A stretch of DNA of 49,008 nt from CAVVVS01 sp963751355 (GCA_963751355.1 CAVVVS010000066.1:1-49008); one strand, 5' to 3'. Shown: positions 18,080 to 27,727, counted from the stretch's first letter. Numbers and translations are program-made. The notes: generated by a model from the sequence alone, not told the origin.

Positions 18080-18090
18080 AAAAAATTAAT

Positions 18091-18885
18091 CTATAAATTT
18101 GAAGCTATTAAACTACTTTCTATATTTCTTCTATTTATAATTTCTTGGGCTAGATGTAAATATGCCTGGGAGCCTTTAGCCATAGCATTATAAAGTATTG
18201 CAGGCTTACCATTAAATGATGCTTCCGTAATTGTTGTATTTTTAGGTATTGTTGTGTTCAATAGATAATTCGGGTATAGATTTTTTAGTTCCTTAAGGGC
18301 CATAATAGAGACTTTAGTATTGGGCTCGTCCATAGTTAACAAGATACCCTCAATTTGTAACCCCCGGTTTCCTAAAGTTCGAATCCATTGAACATGGTTT
18401 AGAATTTTATTAACCGCATGTAAGGAAAACCTGCCTGCTTTTGTAGGAAGGAGGACGGAATCGGAAGCAAGCAAAGCGTTTGTAGTCATGCCGTGAAGAT
18501 AGGGAGGACAGTCAATTATAATATAATCATAAGAATAAATTTCAATTTTAAGCAAAGTTCTAAGAAGCGTTTTATTTTCTGATAATCTGCCCATGCGTTC
18601 TTCATTTTCATATGATTCGATCCTTGAGGGAATAAAATCCAGATTAGGAATATCGGTTTTGTGAATTACCTGTTCAAGAGATTTTGTAAAACTGAACACA
18701 TTGAAAATATCACCCCGTATTTTTTCTGGTGTATAGCCTAATGCAATAGAGCATGCACCTGCATTGTCAACATCTAAAAGCAGCGTTTTTTTTTCAGCAA
18801 TAGAAAGGCTGGCAGCTAAATTCACAGCTGTGGTTGTCTTTCCAACCCCTCCTTTCGGAACTGCTATTGAGATTATTTTGCCCAT
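18091..18885 (-). CDS. ParA/Soj-type ATPase, orphan
   Basis: This 264-residue ATPase has the deviant Walker A KGGVGKTT at residues 11-18. Walker A' is in LLLDVDNAG and Walker B in YIIIDCPPYLHG. The C-terminal part has the ASFNGKPAILYN segment of ParA proteins. It has no N-terminal HTH, so it is a small chromosomal-type ParA. Such proteins position DNA, chemoreceptors or other large complexes by ATP-dependent dimerisation. There is no parB or parS-like neighbour, so chromosome segregation cannot be claimed. A good -10 candidate (TATTTTTG) lies ~30 bases upstream of the ATG. Confidence 0.87.
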   Translation of the reverse strand: MGKIISIAVPKGGVGKTTTAVNLAASLSIAEKKTLLLDVDNAGACSIALGYTPEKIRGDIFNVFSFTKSLEQVIHKTDIPNLDFIPSRIESYENEERMGRLSENKTLLRTLLKIEIYSYDYIIIDCPPYLHGMTTNALLASDSVLLPTKAGRFSLHAVNKILNHVQWIRTLGNRGLQIEGILLTMDEPNTKVSIMALKELKNLYPNYLLNTTIPKNTTITEASFNGKPAILYNAMAKGSQAYLHLAQEIINRRNIESSLIASNL

Positions 18886-19526
18886 GATAAATCGTTCTTT
18901 TAGAAATTATTTTCATACAAAAATATGAGAAACAATAAAAATTTCCGAAAATAGATGAAGAATTTGACTTAAAAGCATGTTATATACAAAAATAATTACT
19001 AATAACATATGATTTAATTCAATCTCATACAAGTATTGAATAATGGGATTAATCATTTAAGGTAGGTATAATAGTTAATTAACAATAATTATATTTAAAT
19101 TCTAAATGCTTTTAATTGTATCACGATAATTGAATTTCATATACCCGTTTAAAAAAAATATTACTTCTTGAACAGCTTCTTGAATTCCCTATAGATATTA
19201 GTCCTTAAGAGAAAAAAATAAAAACAATTGATTTAAGTACTCTTAAGAATGATACAATTATGGAACAAGATCTTTCCTGAATTCAAATTTCGGAAGAGAC
19301 GCGATATAAAAAATTATTTTGGACAGATATAATGCTTATTCAGGTAGAATATCTTTTTGGGGAATATATTATTCACTTATATTAAAATTGGATTTTCTTA
19401 ATATTATTGTTTCTTGAGGATTAGATTACTATTAGGAAGTAAGATTTCAAGATAACTGTCTAATGTGACTTGTTCTCAAAAATAATTTGAGCAGCATAAA
19501 TTATCAATTAAAGGAAAAGTAAAATT
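18886..19526. other. Divergent intergenic region with an inverted repeat and repeat copy B
   Basis: This 641-base gap separates ParA (minus) and Nudix (plus). It holds an 8-base inverted repeat CTTAAGAG/CTCTTAAG at 19204-19211 and 19240-19247, directly before repeat copy B at 19263-19331. No ORF is convincing. Confidence 0.55.
19263..19331 (+). repeat. Dispersed intergenic repeat, copy B
   Basis: This is the same element as 3805-3873, in the same orientation and of the same length, matching at 56 of 69 positions by eye. Unlike copy A, which lies between convergent genes, this copy lies between divergent ones. It therefore cannot simply be a terminator shared by both contexts. Confidence 0.65.
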
Positions 19527-20147
19527 ATGGAACCAAAGTGGCTCGAGTGGGCAAAAAATTTACAGGCAATCTCGCAAGACGGATTAACATTTACTACAAA
19601 TAAATTTGATATCGAAAGATACAAACAAATCAGAAAAATCGCCGCTGAAATGATGTCATCAAATTCAGATGCGGATTATACATTTATTCACAATCTTTTT
19701 GATTCGGAAGACGGCTATTCTACTCCAAAGGTTGATGTTCGCGGGGTGGTATTTAAAGAGAATAAAATTTTACTTGTTAAAGAAAAAATAGACGGGGGCT
19801 GGACTCTGCCCGGCGGATGGGCTGATCCCAATGAAACACCGGGTGAATCGGTAGAGAGGGAAGTGTTTGAGGAATCCGGCTACCGTGTAAAAGCCGATAA
19901 AGTTGCGGCTGTTTATGACAGGACAAAACAAGGACACTCCCCACCGTATCCTTATCATGTATATAAAATATTTTTTTTATGCAAATTACTGGGGGGTGAA
20001 AGCAAAACGAGTATAGAAACAGACGGAGCGGAATTTTTTGATAAAGAAAATATTCCTCAACTATCTGATGCAAGAGTAAAACACAGTCAAATTTTAAGGT
20101 TGTTTGATCATTATTATAACCCTTCACTCAAGGCTGATTTTGATTGA
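19527..20147 (+). CDS. Nudix hydrolase with N-terminal Nudix-associated domain (ADP-ribose pyrophosphatase-like)
   Basis: This 206-residue enzyme cleaves a nucleoside diphosphate linked to another group. The N-terminal ~60 residues (MEPKWLEWAKNLQAISQDGL ... RYKQIRKIAAEMM) are the short helical domain found before some Nudix cores. The catalytic box G-x5-E-x7-REVFEESGY is complete at about residues 97-118 (GWADPNETPGESVEREVFEE). ADP-ribose or a nucleotide sugar is the usual substrate of this architecture. ATG follows AAAGGAAAAG. It is monocistronic. Confidence 0.88.
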   Translation: MEPKWLEWAKNLQAISQDGLTFTTNKFDIERYKQIRKIAAEMMSSNSDADYTFIHNLFDSEDGYSTPKVDVRGVVFKENKILLVKEKIDGGWTLPGGWADPNETPGESVEREVFEESGYRVKADKVAAVYDRTKQGHSPPYPYHVYKIFFLCKLLGGESKTSIETDGAEFFDKENIPQLSDARVKHSQILRLFDHYYNPSLKADFD

Positions 20148-20366
20148 TGCGCTCTAAAAATATTTATACAGATAAATAATAAATTGGGGAAGACCTTATT
20201 AAGCAATTTATTAAAAAATTAGTATTATATGATTTGGAGATTGCTTCATAAATAATATCAAAGTTCCTGTTAAAGTATTTTCTTTATATAAGGTAAATTC
20301 AAATATCAAGCAGTCGATTGATAATTAATATTATTTTATTGGATTTAATTAAAACGAGGGAGTAAT

Positions 20367-21359
20367 ATGAAATATAGAAAATTCGGAGAATCGGATATTA
20401 ATGTAAGTGAAATAGGTTTTGGAGCCTGGGGAATCGGGGGACCAGCAATGGCGGGCGAAATTCCTATAGGCTGGGGGAAAGTGAATGATGCAACCTCAAT
20501 AGATGCATTGAAAAAAGCTTATGATCTTGGAATCACATTTTATGATACTGCCGATTTTTATGGTTTAGGTCATTCCGAGGAACTAATTGGGAAAACATTT
20601 CGCAGTATGAAGAACGTTATTATCGCTACAAAGGTCGGGCATAAATTAATGAACGACGGTAGTATTATGCTGGATTATTCTAAAAAGCATATTCTTGAAG
20701 CATGCGAAAAAAGCCTGGTAAGAATTAAAAGAGAAACTATAGATTTGTATCAACTTCATTCCGCCAAATTAAGTCACCTGGAACAAGGCGAATGCATTGA
20801 AGCTATGGAGCAGTTGAAAAGTGAAGGGAAGATAAGATATTGGGGACTCTCATTAAATACATTCGATCCAGAACCCGAAGCGGAGTTCATGATAAAAAAT
20901 AGACTTGGATCGGCATTTCAAATAGTATTTAACATGCTAAATCAAAAAGGTTTTAAAATCATTCAAGATGCATATATGCAAGGTTACGGTATTATTGCAA
21001 GGATGCCTTTACAGTTCGGGTTGTTAACAGGAAAATTCAATAGAGATACTAAATTTGAAAAAAACGATCACAGGGCTTTCCGTTTAACACCGGATATATT
21101 GAGGGACGTACTTGATGCACTTGAAGAGGTTTGGTATTTGTCCGGTAAATACCGTATTTCAAAAACTTCACTAAGTATGAGTTTTATTCTGAACTTTCCG
21201 GAAATATCCACTGTGATACCGGGGATTAAAACGCCAGAACAGGCAATGTTGAATATAAAAGATATAATAAAAATACCGAATGAAGATTTAAATTATTTGC
21301 GGGGGATGTATAATAAGAAATTTTATAAAATTGTTGAACTGATGAAAAATCAAGGTTGA
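20367..21359 (+). CDS. Aldo/keto reductase
   Basis: This 330-residue NADPH-dependent oxidoreductase of the (beta/alpha)8 type has the conserved tetrad. Asp and Tyr are in FYDTADFYGLGHSE, Lys in VIIATKVGHK and His in DLYQLHSAK. The C-terminal cofactor loop is ISTVIPGIKTPEQ. It reduces a carbonyl of unknown substrate; this YakC/YhdN-like branch often has broad specificity. The ATG is preceded by CGAGGGAG, a strong ribosome binding site. It stands alone. Confidence 0.9.
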   Translation: MKYRKFGESDINVSEIGFGAWGIGGPAMAGEIPIGWGKVNDATSIDALKKAYDLGITFYDTADFYGLGHSEELIGKTFRSMKNVIIATKVGHKLMNDGSIMLDYSKKHILEACEKSLVRIKRETIDLYQLHSAKLSHLEQGECIEAMEQLKSEGKIRYWGLSLNTFDPEPEAEFMIKNRLGSAFQIVFNMLNQKGFKIIQDAYMQGYGIIARMPLQFGLLTGKFNRDTKFEKNDHRAFRLTPDILRDVLDALEEVWYLSGKYRISKTSLSMSFILNFPEISTVIPGIKTPEQAMLNIKDIIKIPNEDLNYLRGMYNKKFYKIVELMKNQG

Positions 21360-21711
21360 AAGATTAATTGTCTTTTTCAATTCGATGATTTTATGGGGAT
21401 TTGTTAGTTGCTTGAATCCGACTTCATGTATAATCCGTTAGCATCGGGTGTAGCTAGCATCTATTTTTTGACTTTGTTTAGCCGTGGGTGTGAAAGAATG
21501 AACCCCAATTAATTGCTTTGAATATCAATTTTTAATTTGTCTGTTGAAATCTCAAGAATCTGGAGTAAGTTATTCTGGTATATGTGGAGAGCCGAAAATT
21601 TTATTTGCTAATAGTTAATGAAACATCAAACTATAAAATTAAAGTAAGTCACATAGATATCTCACTCACCCCAAGGGGTTCATTAAATAAAAGAAAGTGG
21701 ATATATATTTA
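21360..21711. other. Intergenic region between convergent genes
   Basis: A 352-base gap. The only notable item is a short perfect inverted repeat, ACCCC-AA-GGGGT at 21668-21679, without a T-run. No ORF or RNA gene is supported. Confidence 0.45.
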
Positions 21712-22212
21712 TTATCCAACCCAATTTTCAGCATAAGTTGTGTTTCGGTTTTGCGCCTCTTTTTGCAGAATCATATTATTACCTTTCATACAAATAACAG
21801 GAGTCTCAGAAAATTGTACAACTTTGTTGCATACATTTCCCATTAAAATAGTGGAGAGACTTGTCCAGCCGTGAGTTCCGATAACAATTAAATCAAGTCC
21901 ATTTTCTTTTGAGTATTGAATTATCTGTTCGTGAGGTTTTCCGACAAGAAGTTTTTCAACTACATTTAAACCGCAGCATGAATTATTCGCAATAAACCTA
22001 CGCAATTTTTCCTCGGCTCCAAGTATAAGGGATTGTTGATATCTTTCAATATCAAAATCATGGAAATAATCTTTAGATGAGGAAATAGGTTTTACAACAT
22101 GAAGAACGTGTAGAATGGAGCTGTTTAATTTAGCAAGTTGTGCGGCAAATTTAAACGCTTGTGTGGAATTTTCAGAAAAATCCGTCGGTACCAAAATGCT
22201 TTTTAATTCCAT
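21712..22212 (-). CDS. Universal stress protein (UspA family)
   Basis: This 166-residue single Usp domain has the N-terminal strand SILVPTDFSENSTQAF and the nucleotide-binding segment VIGTHGWTSLSTILMGNVCN near the C-terminus (G-x2-G-x9-G pattern). It is followed by VVQFSETPVICMK. Such proteins bind ATP and support survival under stress. It is the last of four minus-strand genes that follow the histidine kinase. Its gap to the receiver-like gene is 47 bases, so co-transcription is plausible. Confidence 0.88.
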   Translation of the reverse strand: MELKSILVPTDFSENSTQAFKFAAQLAKLNSSILHVLHVVKPISSSKDYFHDFDIERYQQSLILGAEEKLRRFIANNSCCGLNVVEKLLVGKPHEQIIQYSKENGLDLIVIGTHGWTSLSTILMGNVCNKVVQFSETPVICMKGNNMILQKEAQNRNTTYAENWVG

Positions 22213-22259
22213 TAATGTGCCCTCCCATCTTTAGTCTCAATATTATCATCATTGTATTT

Positions 22260-22616
22260 TTACTGCACCGTTAAAAATGACAATTGTTTTGTTATTTCAG
22301 GAAGATCAAATGGCTTATAAAATATAGTTTTTGCATACTTCCTGATATTTACATCAAATTCCTTAGAATTGTCCCTATACACATACGAGAGAAATAATTG
22401 AATACTAGGATTTACTAATTTAAGATTTTTACAGAAAGATTCAATGTTTTTAGTTGGTTCCGCATCCATTATCAATAAATCGAAGCCTGGATTTTTTACA
22501 AGTTCTTGAAGAACATCGAGATCAGTAGTTGTCGTAATTTGATAACTATTTTGTAAATACATTAAAAGGCTTAAACACATACTGAAATCTGTACTATAAA
22601 GAATAAGGTTTTTCAT
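22260..22616 (-). CDS. Small receiver-like protein with a partial phosphorylation site
   Basis: This 118-residue protein folds like a response-regulator receiver: LILYSTDF at strand 1, DLLIMDAEPTKN with the candidate phospho-Asp, QLFLSYVY and FYKPFDLPE with the Lys-Pro. The first acidic pair is reduced to a single Asp, so Mg2+ binding and phosphorylation may be impaired. No output domain is present. It lies between the NtrC-type regulator and UspA on the same strand. Its role is unknown; a pseudo-receiver or scaffold is a reasonable inference. Confidence 0.65.
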   Translation of the reverse strand: MKNLILYSTDFSMCLSLLMYLQNSYQITTTTDLDVLQELVKNPGFDLLIMDAEPTKNIESFCKNLKLVNPSIQLFLSYVYRDNSKEFDVNIRKYAKTIFYKPFDLPEITKQLSFLTVQ

Positions 22617-22872
22617 AAATAACGAAAGTTTTTAAAATTTAAAATAATATGCGGGACAATTCCTATTTGTTAAATATACAATCTATTTGTGTGCCAAAAT
22701 ATTTTTGTAAAAGAGAGGAAATTATTGCAAAGTAAAAGCCTATATCGCATCTATTTAATTAGATTTGGTTTAAATAAGAATAAATGGAGGTAAGTCGATT
22801 CTCTGTAATGACAACCGTTCATTTCTTAATTTTAATAAATGAGAAATGGACGAGATATAATTTTAAAGAATA

Positions 22873-24228
22873 TTAAGCCTTTATGTCTAGTTCTTTGAGC
22901 TTTCTATATAAGGTAGAAAGTCCGACTTGTAAAAGTTCAGCAGTTTTTTCTTTATCAAATTCGTTGCTCTCAAGTGCCTTATAGATATAATCTTTTTCAA
23001 ATTTTTTCACGGATTCATCGAGCGATCCAATTTTCGAAAAATCCGCTACGGTAGAATTTGAATTAAATATTTGAGGCAGATCTTTCAATGTTATAAATTC
23101 ATTTTTTGAAAAAATTACTGAACGCTCAATAACATTTTCTAATTCACGTACTTCGCCCTTCCAATCGTATGAAATGAGTGCACGTATAGCTTCACTATCG
23201 ATGCCCTTAATATTTTTATTCATTTCCTTACGATATTTGTCTAAAAAGTGATCGGCAAGCAGAGGAATATCTTCTTCTCTTTCTTTTAATGAAGGAAGAT
23301 TTATTTCTACTATATTCAGCCGGTAAAATAAATCCTCTCTGAAATTACCCGATGCAATTTCGTCCTTCAAATTTCTATTTGTTGAAGCAATGAAGCGAAC
23401 ATTGATAGGAAGGGAAATGGTAGAACCAACGGGAGTATATTCCTTTTCCTGAAGTACCCTCAGCAATTTTACCTGGAGATGAAGCGGCAATTCGCTTATT
23501 TCATCCAGGAATAATGAACCTCCTTCGGCAGCCTTTACCAATCCCTCTTTATCGGAAACCGCACCGGTAAAAGCTCCTTTTTTATGACCGAACAATTCAC
23601 TTTCAATAAGATTTTCAGTAATGGCTCCACAATTCACGGATATTAAGGGTTTATTTCTTCTACTACTTTTATAGTGAAGTGCTCTAGCTACCAGTTCTTT
23701 ACCAGTTCCGCTTTTACCTGTGATAAGAACAGTGCTGTCAGTATCGGCAACTGTTTTTATCATATCATAAATCCTTTTGATGGCAGGACTTTTTCCAATT
23801 ATGTTTTCAAAGTCAAAATTTCTTTGAATCTCTTTTCTTAAGATTCTATTTTCCAGAAGAAGATTTTTTACTTCAAATAAACGTTTTATCTTAATAATTA
23901 ATTCATCAAATTCTACGGGTTTGAGCAAATAATCGCTTGCTCCGCTTCTTAACGCCGAAATAGCAGTATCAAGAGAACCGAAAGCTGTAATAATAACAAC
24001 AATAGTTTGTAAACTTAATTTTTTTATTTGTTCAAGTAACTCTATTCCTTTCATACCGGGCATTTCAAGATCGGTAATTACAAGGTCATAAGATTTTTCA
24101 CGAAGCATGGAATACGCAACTTTGCCGTTTTCCGCTTCCTCAACGTTATATCCTTCTTTTCTTAATATAAAAGAGAGAGATTCCCTAATTATATCTTCAT
24201 CGTCAACAACAAGAATTCTTTCCGACAT
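22873..24228 (-). CDS. NtrC-family sigma-54-dependent response regulator
   Basis: This 451-residue protein has a receiver (ILVVDDEDI, LVITDLEMPGMKG with the phospho-Asp, YLLKPVEFDEL). Its AAA+ domain has Walker A (TGKSGTGKE), GAFTGA in KKGAFTGAVSD and Walker B (GSLFLDEI). It ends in a Fis-type HTH (EKTAELLQVGLSTLYRKLKE). It activates sigma-54 promoters when phosphorylated. It begins 17 bases after the histidine kinase stop on the same strand, so the two form a cognate pair. No sigma-54 -24/-12 promoter was found in the window, so its targets are elsewhere. Confidence 0.95.
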   Translation of the reverse strand: MSERILVVDDEDIIRESLSFILRKEGYNVEEAENGKVAYSMLREKSYDLVITDLEMPGMKGIELLEQIKKLSLQTIVVIITAFGSLDTAISALRSGASDYLLKPVEFDELIIKIKRLFEVKNLLLENRILRKEIQRNFDFENIIGKSPAIKRIYDMIKTVADTDSTVLITGKSGTGKELVARALHYKSSRRNKPLISVNCGAITENLIESELFGHKKGAFTGAVSDKEGLVKAAEGGSLFLDEISELPLHLQVKLLRVLQEKEYTPVGSTISLPINVRFIASTNRNLKDEIASGNFREDLFYRLNIVEINLPSLKEREEDIPLLADHFLDKYRKEMNKNIKGIDSEAIRALISYDWKGEVRELENVIERSVIFSKNEFITLKDLPQIFNSNSTVADFSKIGSLDESVKKFEKDYIYKALESNEFDKEKTAELLQVGLSTLYRKLKELDIKA

Positions 24229-24245
24229 TTTTAATTCCCTTTAGT

Positions 24246-25721
24246 TTAAGGCTGAATTGGTAATATAATAGTGAATGTAGTACCTTCATCTATAACACTA
24301 TTTACAGTAACATCGCCCTGGAAACTTTTGATGATTCCGTAACTGACCCAAAGTCCAAGGCCTGTTCCTTTACCCTCCTTTTTAGTAGTATAGAATGGTT
24401 CAAAAACTTTTGTAAGATTTTCTTCATCGATGCCACTGCCCGTATCAGAAAATGTAATTTGGATGTTATCGTCAATAACCTCCGATTTTATAGCAATTTC
24501 GTTATTTCTTTTTATGTTATCAGTTTCCGATATTGCATCGACTGCGTTTAGAAGAATATTTACAAAAACCTGCTGGATCTGATCAGATACCAAAGGAACC
24601 ACGGGGATTTTATCATCTAGATCCAGATTAAAAAAAATATTTTTTGTCTTTGCACCCACTTTGGTAATTTCAACAGCCTCGGTTATATTTTGATTTAGAT
24701 CGGTTAACTGAAGCTCATAATTCGAAGGTCTTGAGAAATCGACTAAATCACGTATAATTTTGGAGATTCTGGTAACCTGTTTTTTGACTAGTTCTAATTT
24801 TTCTTTTACAAATTCGTCATTACTTGAACGTTGAACAACCTGTACTAATGCAGAAATTGATGCAAGGGGGTTACCAACTTCATGCGCGACACCAGCAGCT
24901 AACGTACCGATACTTTCCATTTTTTGAGTATGGATAAGTTGTTTCTCCATCATACGTTTTTCACTTAAATCCCTATGAATTCCAAAGAACCCGGTAACCT
25001 TTCCGTCGGTACTAAGAATTGGCGATATTAGTAACTGGGTATAAAAAGATTCACCATTTTTACGTCTGTTTTCTACTTCTCCTACCCAAACTTTACCACT
25101 GGCAATGGTTGCCCACATTTTAGACCAAAAACGATTGGAATGTTTACCACTCCCAAAAATTCTTGGATTTTTTCCTATTAGTTCCTCTTTTGAGTAACCG
25201 CTTGCCTCAATAAAAGCTGGGTTCACGAAAACCATTTTCCCCTGAGTGTCGGTTATTTGTACCGGGTTAACAGTATTTTGGGCAACATAATAAAATCTTA
25301 ATAATTCAAGTTCTTTTTGCCTTTGTTCCGTGATGTCTTTAATAAGAGCGAAACAAATTTTCTCCGAATCATCTTCATCCTTCACAGTGTATGGATTAAA
25401 TAGTATGTCAATATCAAATAAATTGCCAGTAAATTTTAACATTGAAACTAGGTGTTCGCTTTTATTCTCTTCCATACAATTTGTAAAAACCACCTTAGTT
25501 TTACCGGCATGAGCTTCTTCAATATGCTCGAAAAAATTTAACCCCACAAAAAATTCGCGATCTTTATTAAAGTATTTCAATGTAGATTTGTTCACTTCCA
25601 GGATCTCACCGCTTTCCGATAAAACAAAACACATATCCTGAAATCCTTCGAACAAATCGAATCCAAATTTAAACTTCTTCAATTTGCTAATGTCCATTTT
25701 TGTATTTGAAATTGTTTGCAA
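24246..25721 (-). CDS. PAS-domain sensor histidine kinase
   Basis: This 491-residue soluble kinase has no transmembrane segment. Two PAS domains (~20-135 and ~145-255, the second with AQNTVNPVQITDTQGKMVFV and the PAC motif GFFGIHRDLSEKR) precede HisKA. The phospho-His is in AAGVAHEVGNPLASIS. The HATPase_c domain has the N box (VFVNILLNAVDAI), G1 (SDTGSGI) and G2 (GKGTGLGLWVSYGII). Cytoplasmic PAS kinases of this NtrB-like type sense an internal signal such as redox state or a ligand. It is the first gene of the four-gene minus-strand group. Confidence 0.93.
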   Translation of the reverse strand: MQTISNTKMDISKLKKFKFGFDLFEGFQDMCFVLSESGEILEVNKSTLKYFNKDREFFVGLNFFEHIEEAHAGKTKVVFTNCMEENKSEHLVSMLKFTGNLFDIDILFNPYTVKDEDDSEKICFALIKDITEQRQKELELLRFYYVAQNTVNPVQITDTQGKMVFVNPAFIEASGYSKEELIGKNPRIFGSGKHSNRFWSKMWATIASGKVWVGEVENRRKNGESFYTQLLISPILSTDGKVTGFFGIHRDLSEKRMMEKQLIHTQKMESIGTLAAGVAHEVGNPLASISALVQVVQRSSNDEFVKEKLELVKKQVTRISKIIRDLVDFSRPSNYELQLTDLNQNITEAVEITKVGAKTKNIFFNLDLDDKIPVVPLVSDQIQQVFVNILLNAVDAISETDNIKRNNEIAIKSEVIDDNIQITFSDTGSGIDEENLTKVFEPFYTTKKEGKGTGLGLWVSYGIIKSFQGDVTVNSVIDEGTTFTIILPIQP

Positions 25722-26211
25722 AAAGCTATTCCCTTTCGTAAGGAAGATACTCCACCAAAAAGTAGTAGAATATCATAAGTTTAAATTTATTAAAAATATG
25801 TATATAAAATAATGCCAGAGTCTTAAAATAAAATGTTTTTTTCCCCTTTGTGTATACATTTGATTTTGTGAGAGTAAATCACATCATGGTTATTTTATTC
25901 ATTATGTATAGGAACAAATATTCTCATTTTTAGAAATACTCCAAATTATTTTATTGCTATCGGGAAATGTATTGTGATTGATGAAGACGATTATTTTATA
26001 ATTTATGCTAAAATCGTTCTTTTTCTAATTTTTTCGTTTACAAAAAAGTTTGGAATGAAGATTGTAAATAATCTATTAGATACATTAATATATTATTTGC
26101 GGGTATTCATAATTAAAATAATAAATAAGTGATTTTTTTTAGAAGATATTTAAGATTATGAAAATGCTGCGAAGATTTTTTTTGAAAATGTGACATTTGA
26201 AATTAAACTAA

Positions 26212-26236
26212 AAAAACTCCTATTGAAGGAGTTTTT
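26212..26236 (-). terminator. Intrinsic terminator downstream of metY-metX
   Basis: A 9-base stem AAAAACTCC/GGAGTTTTT with the loop TATTGAA lies ~220 bases after the metX stop. A/T runs flank both arms, so it can act in either direction; the only nearby transcription unit reading into it is metY-metX. Confidence 0.65.
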
Positions 26237-26332
26237 AAAGTTGTAGATTTATTGAAATTTTGTCACAAACCAATATACTAGCTACAAAAATAATAGTTGA
26301 AAAATAAATGCCTCCTCTTCTTTAAGCCCACC

Positions 26333-26387
26333 TTGGGGCACGGTTATTTAGATCCGCAATGAGCCTGCCGTGCCTCAAATTTTTTTT
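26333..26387 (+). terminator. Orphan GC-rich hairpin with T-run on the plus strand
   Basis: Arms TTGGGGCACGG (26333-26343) and CCGTGCCTCAA (26368-26378) pair over 11 positions, one of them G-U. A run of eight T follows at 26380-26387. It looks like a strong plus-strand terminator, yet no plus-strand gene lies in the preceding 4.9 kb. It may end a small RNA or be a REP-like element. Confidence 0.5.
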
Positions 26388-26457
26388 AAAGCAATTATTT
26401 TCAATTGTAATATAATTAATAAAATTAATTACAAAATGATCTGGCTCACTAAATCAA

Positions 26458-27636
26458 TTAATCTTCTAATTTGATTAAAAAATGTTTTATTATCCTGCTC
26501 ATCTTCTTAAGTTCAATTAAAAACGCATCATGACCGTAAACTGATTCGATTTGTCTGTATTCAGCTCTCGGAATCTGTGAAGTAATCTCTTTTTGTTCTT
26601 CCACAGGATAAAGTACATCACTTGAGATTCCAATATTTAAAGATTTTGCTTTTATACTTTGAAGAACATCCTCAATTTTACCTCTATCTTTTCCAACGTC
26701 GTGTAAGTCCATTGCTCTTGTAATGTAAAGATATGTGTTGGCATCGAACCGGTTTACTAATTTCTCACCCTGGTACTTTAAGTAATTTTCTACTTGAAAT
26801 AAGTTTTCCCGATCGAAATAATGATTTTCCTCAACGAGGCGCGAACGTCCGAATTTTATATTAAAGGATTGATTTGAGCGATAGCTGATCATCGCAATTT
26901 TACGTGCAAGGCTCAATCCTGAAGATGGTTGATCGTTATAATTTCCCCCTTTCCAGTTTTTATCATTCATTATAGCATTTCTGGCAGTCTCGTTTAGTGC
27001 AATACTCCAAGGGGAATGTTTAGATGCTGTGGCAATAGGGATGATGCTTTGAACAAGTTCAGGGTACATGACTGCCCATTCAAGAACCTGCATACCTCCC
27101 AACGAACCTCCTGCAACTGAAACTATATTATTGATTCCTAATTTTTTTATTAATTCATGCTGAACTTTTACCATATCCCTGACAGTAAATGTGGGAAAAT
27201 CCAATCTATATATTTCCCCCGTCTCAGGATTTATGCTTGCCGGTCCGGTTGTACCATAACAGCTTCCCAGAAAATTTTGACAAACAATAAAATATTTTTC
27301 CGTGTCAAAAACTTTTCCTGGACCTATAAGAGGGTCCCACCAACCGTTTTTCCCGTAATATAAAGTATTATAGCGGTGAAGATATTTTTTACTTTCAGTA
27401 CGCCCTAATTCTTCGATGCTAATTTTTCCTGCTGCATGTGCGTTTCCGGTAAGGGCATGGCAAATTAATATCGCATTAGTACCTTGGCTGTTTAAATTTC
27501 CATATGTTTGGTATGCTACTTCGATATTATCCAGTGATCTACCGTTTTGAAGAATTAACGGCTGTTTGTCCTGAAATAATTTTGTGAATAGCGTTTTGCT
27601 TTTTATTTCAGCAGTATCTTTTACACTTATGTTCAT
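26458..27636 (-). CDS. metX: Homoserine O-acetyltransferase
   Basis: This 392-residue alpha/beta hydrolase-fold enzyme activates homoserine with acetyl-CoA, the first step committed to methionine. Landmarks are LICHALTGNAHAAG, the nucleophile elbow GGSLGGMQVLEWA (catalytic Ser), Asp in ISSDVLYPVEEQKE and the catalytic His in YGHDAFLIE. A succinyltransferase is possible, since specificity in this family turns on a few residues that I cannot score here. It lies 91 bases after metY on the same strand. Both are downstream of the Cys/Met leader and the SAM riboswitch, so methionine/SAM status should control it. Confidence 0.93.
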   Translation of the reverse strand: MNISVKDTAEIKSKTLFTKLFQDKQPLILQNGRSLDNIEVAYQTYGNLNSQGTNAILICHALTGNAHAAGKISIEELGRTESKKYLHRYNTLYYGKNGWWDPLIGPGKVFDTEKYFIVCQNFLGSCYGTTGPASINPETGEIYRLDFPTFTVRDMVKVQHELIKKLGINNIVSVAGGSLGGMQVLEWAVMYPELVQSIIPIATASKHSPWSIALNETARNAIMNDKNWKGGNYNDQPSSGLSLARKIAMISYRSNQSFNIKFGRSRLVEENHYFDRENLFQVENYLKYQGEKLVNRFDANTYLYITRAMDLHDVGKDRGKIEDVLQSIKAKSLNIGISSDVLYPVEEQKEITSQIPRAEYRQIESVYGHDAFLIELKKMSRIIKHFLIKLED

Positions 27637-27727
27637 AATCTAAAAATGAGTTTTTTTGAAATTATTTTTTATTTTATAATGTAAAATTAGAGCAGTATGG
27701 AATAAAAATCTGTACTGCCCGTAACTA

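Larger units (their letters stand above)
25722..26457. other. Long intergenic region with a terminator and an orphan GC-rich hairpin
   Basis: This 736-base, very AT-rich gap separates the histidine kinase start from the metX stop. I see no gene. It contains the metX terminator (26212-26236) and a separate GC-rich stem followed by a plus-strand T-run (26333-26387), each listed on its own. Confidence 0.6.

Noticed and set aside
22840..22870. Possible third copy of the 69-base repeat (a GACGAGATATAA segment)
   Set aside because: Only about a dozen bases resemble the conserved GACGCGATATAA core; the flanks do not align.
26340..26370. Sigma-54 promoter on the minus strand (GGCACGG ... TTGC)
   Set aside because: The spacing between the GG and GC elements is too long for a -24/-12 promoter.
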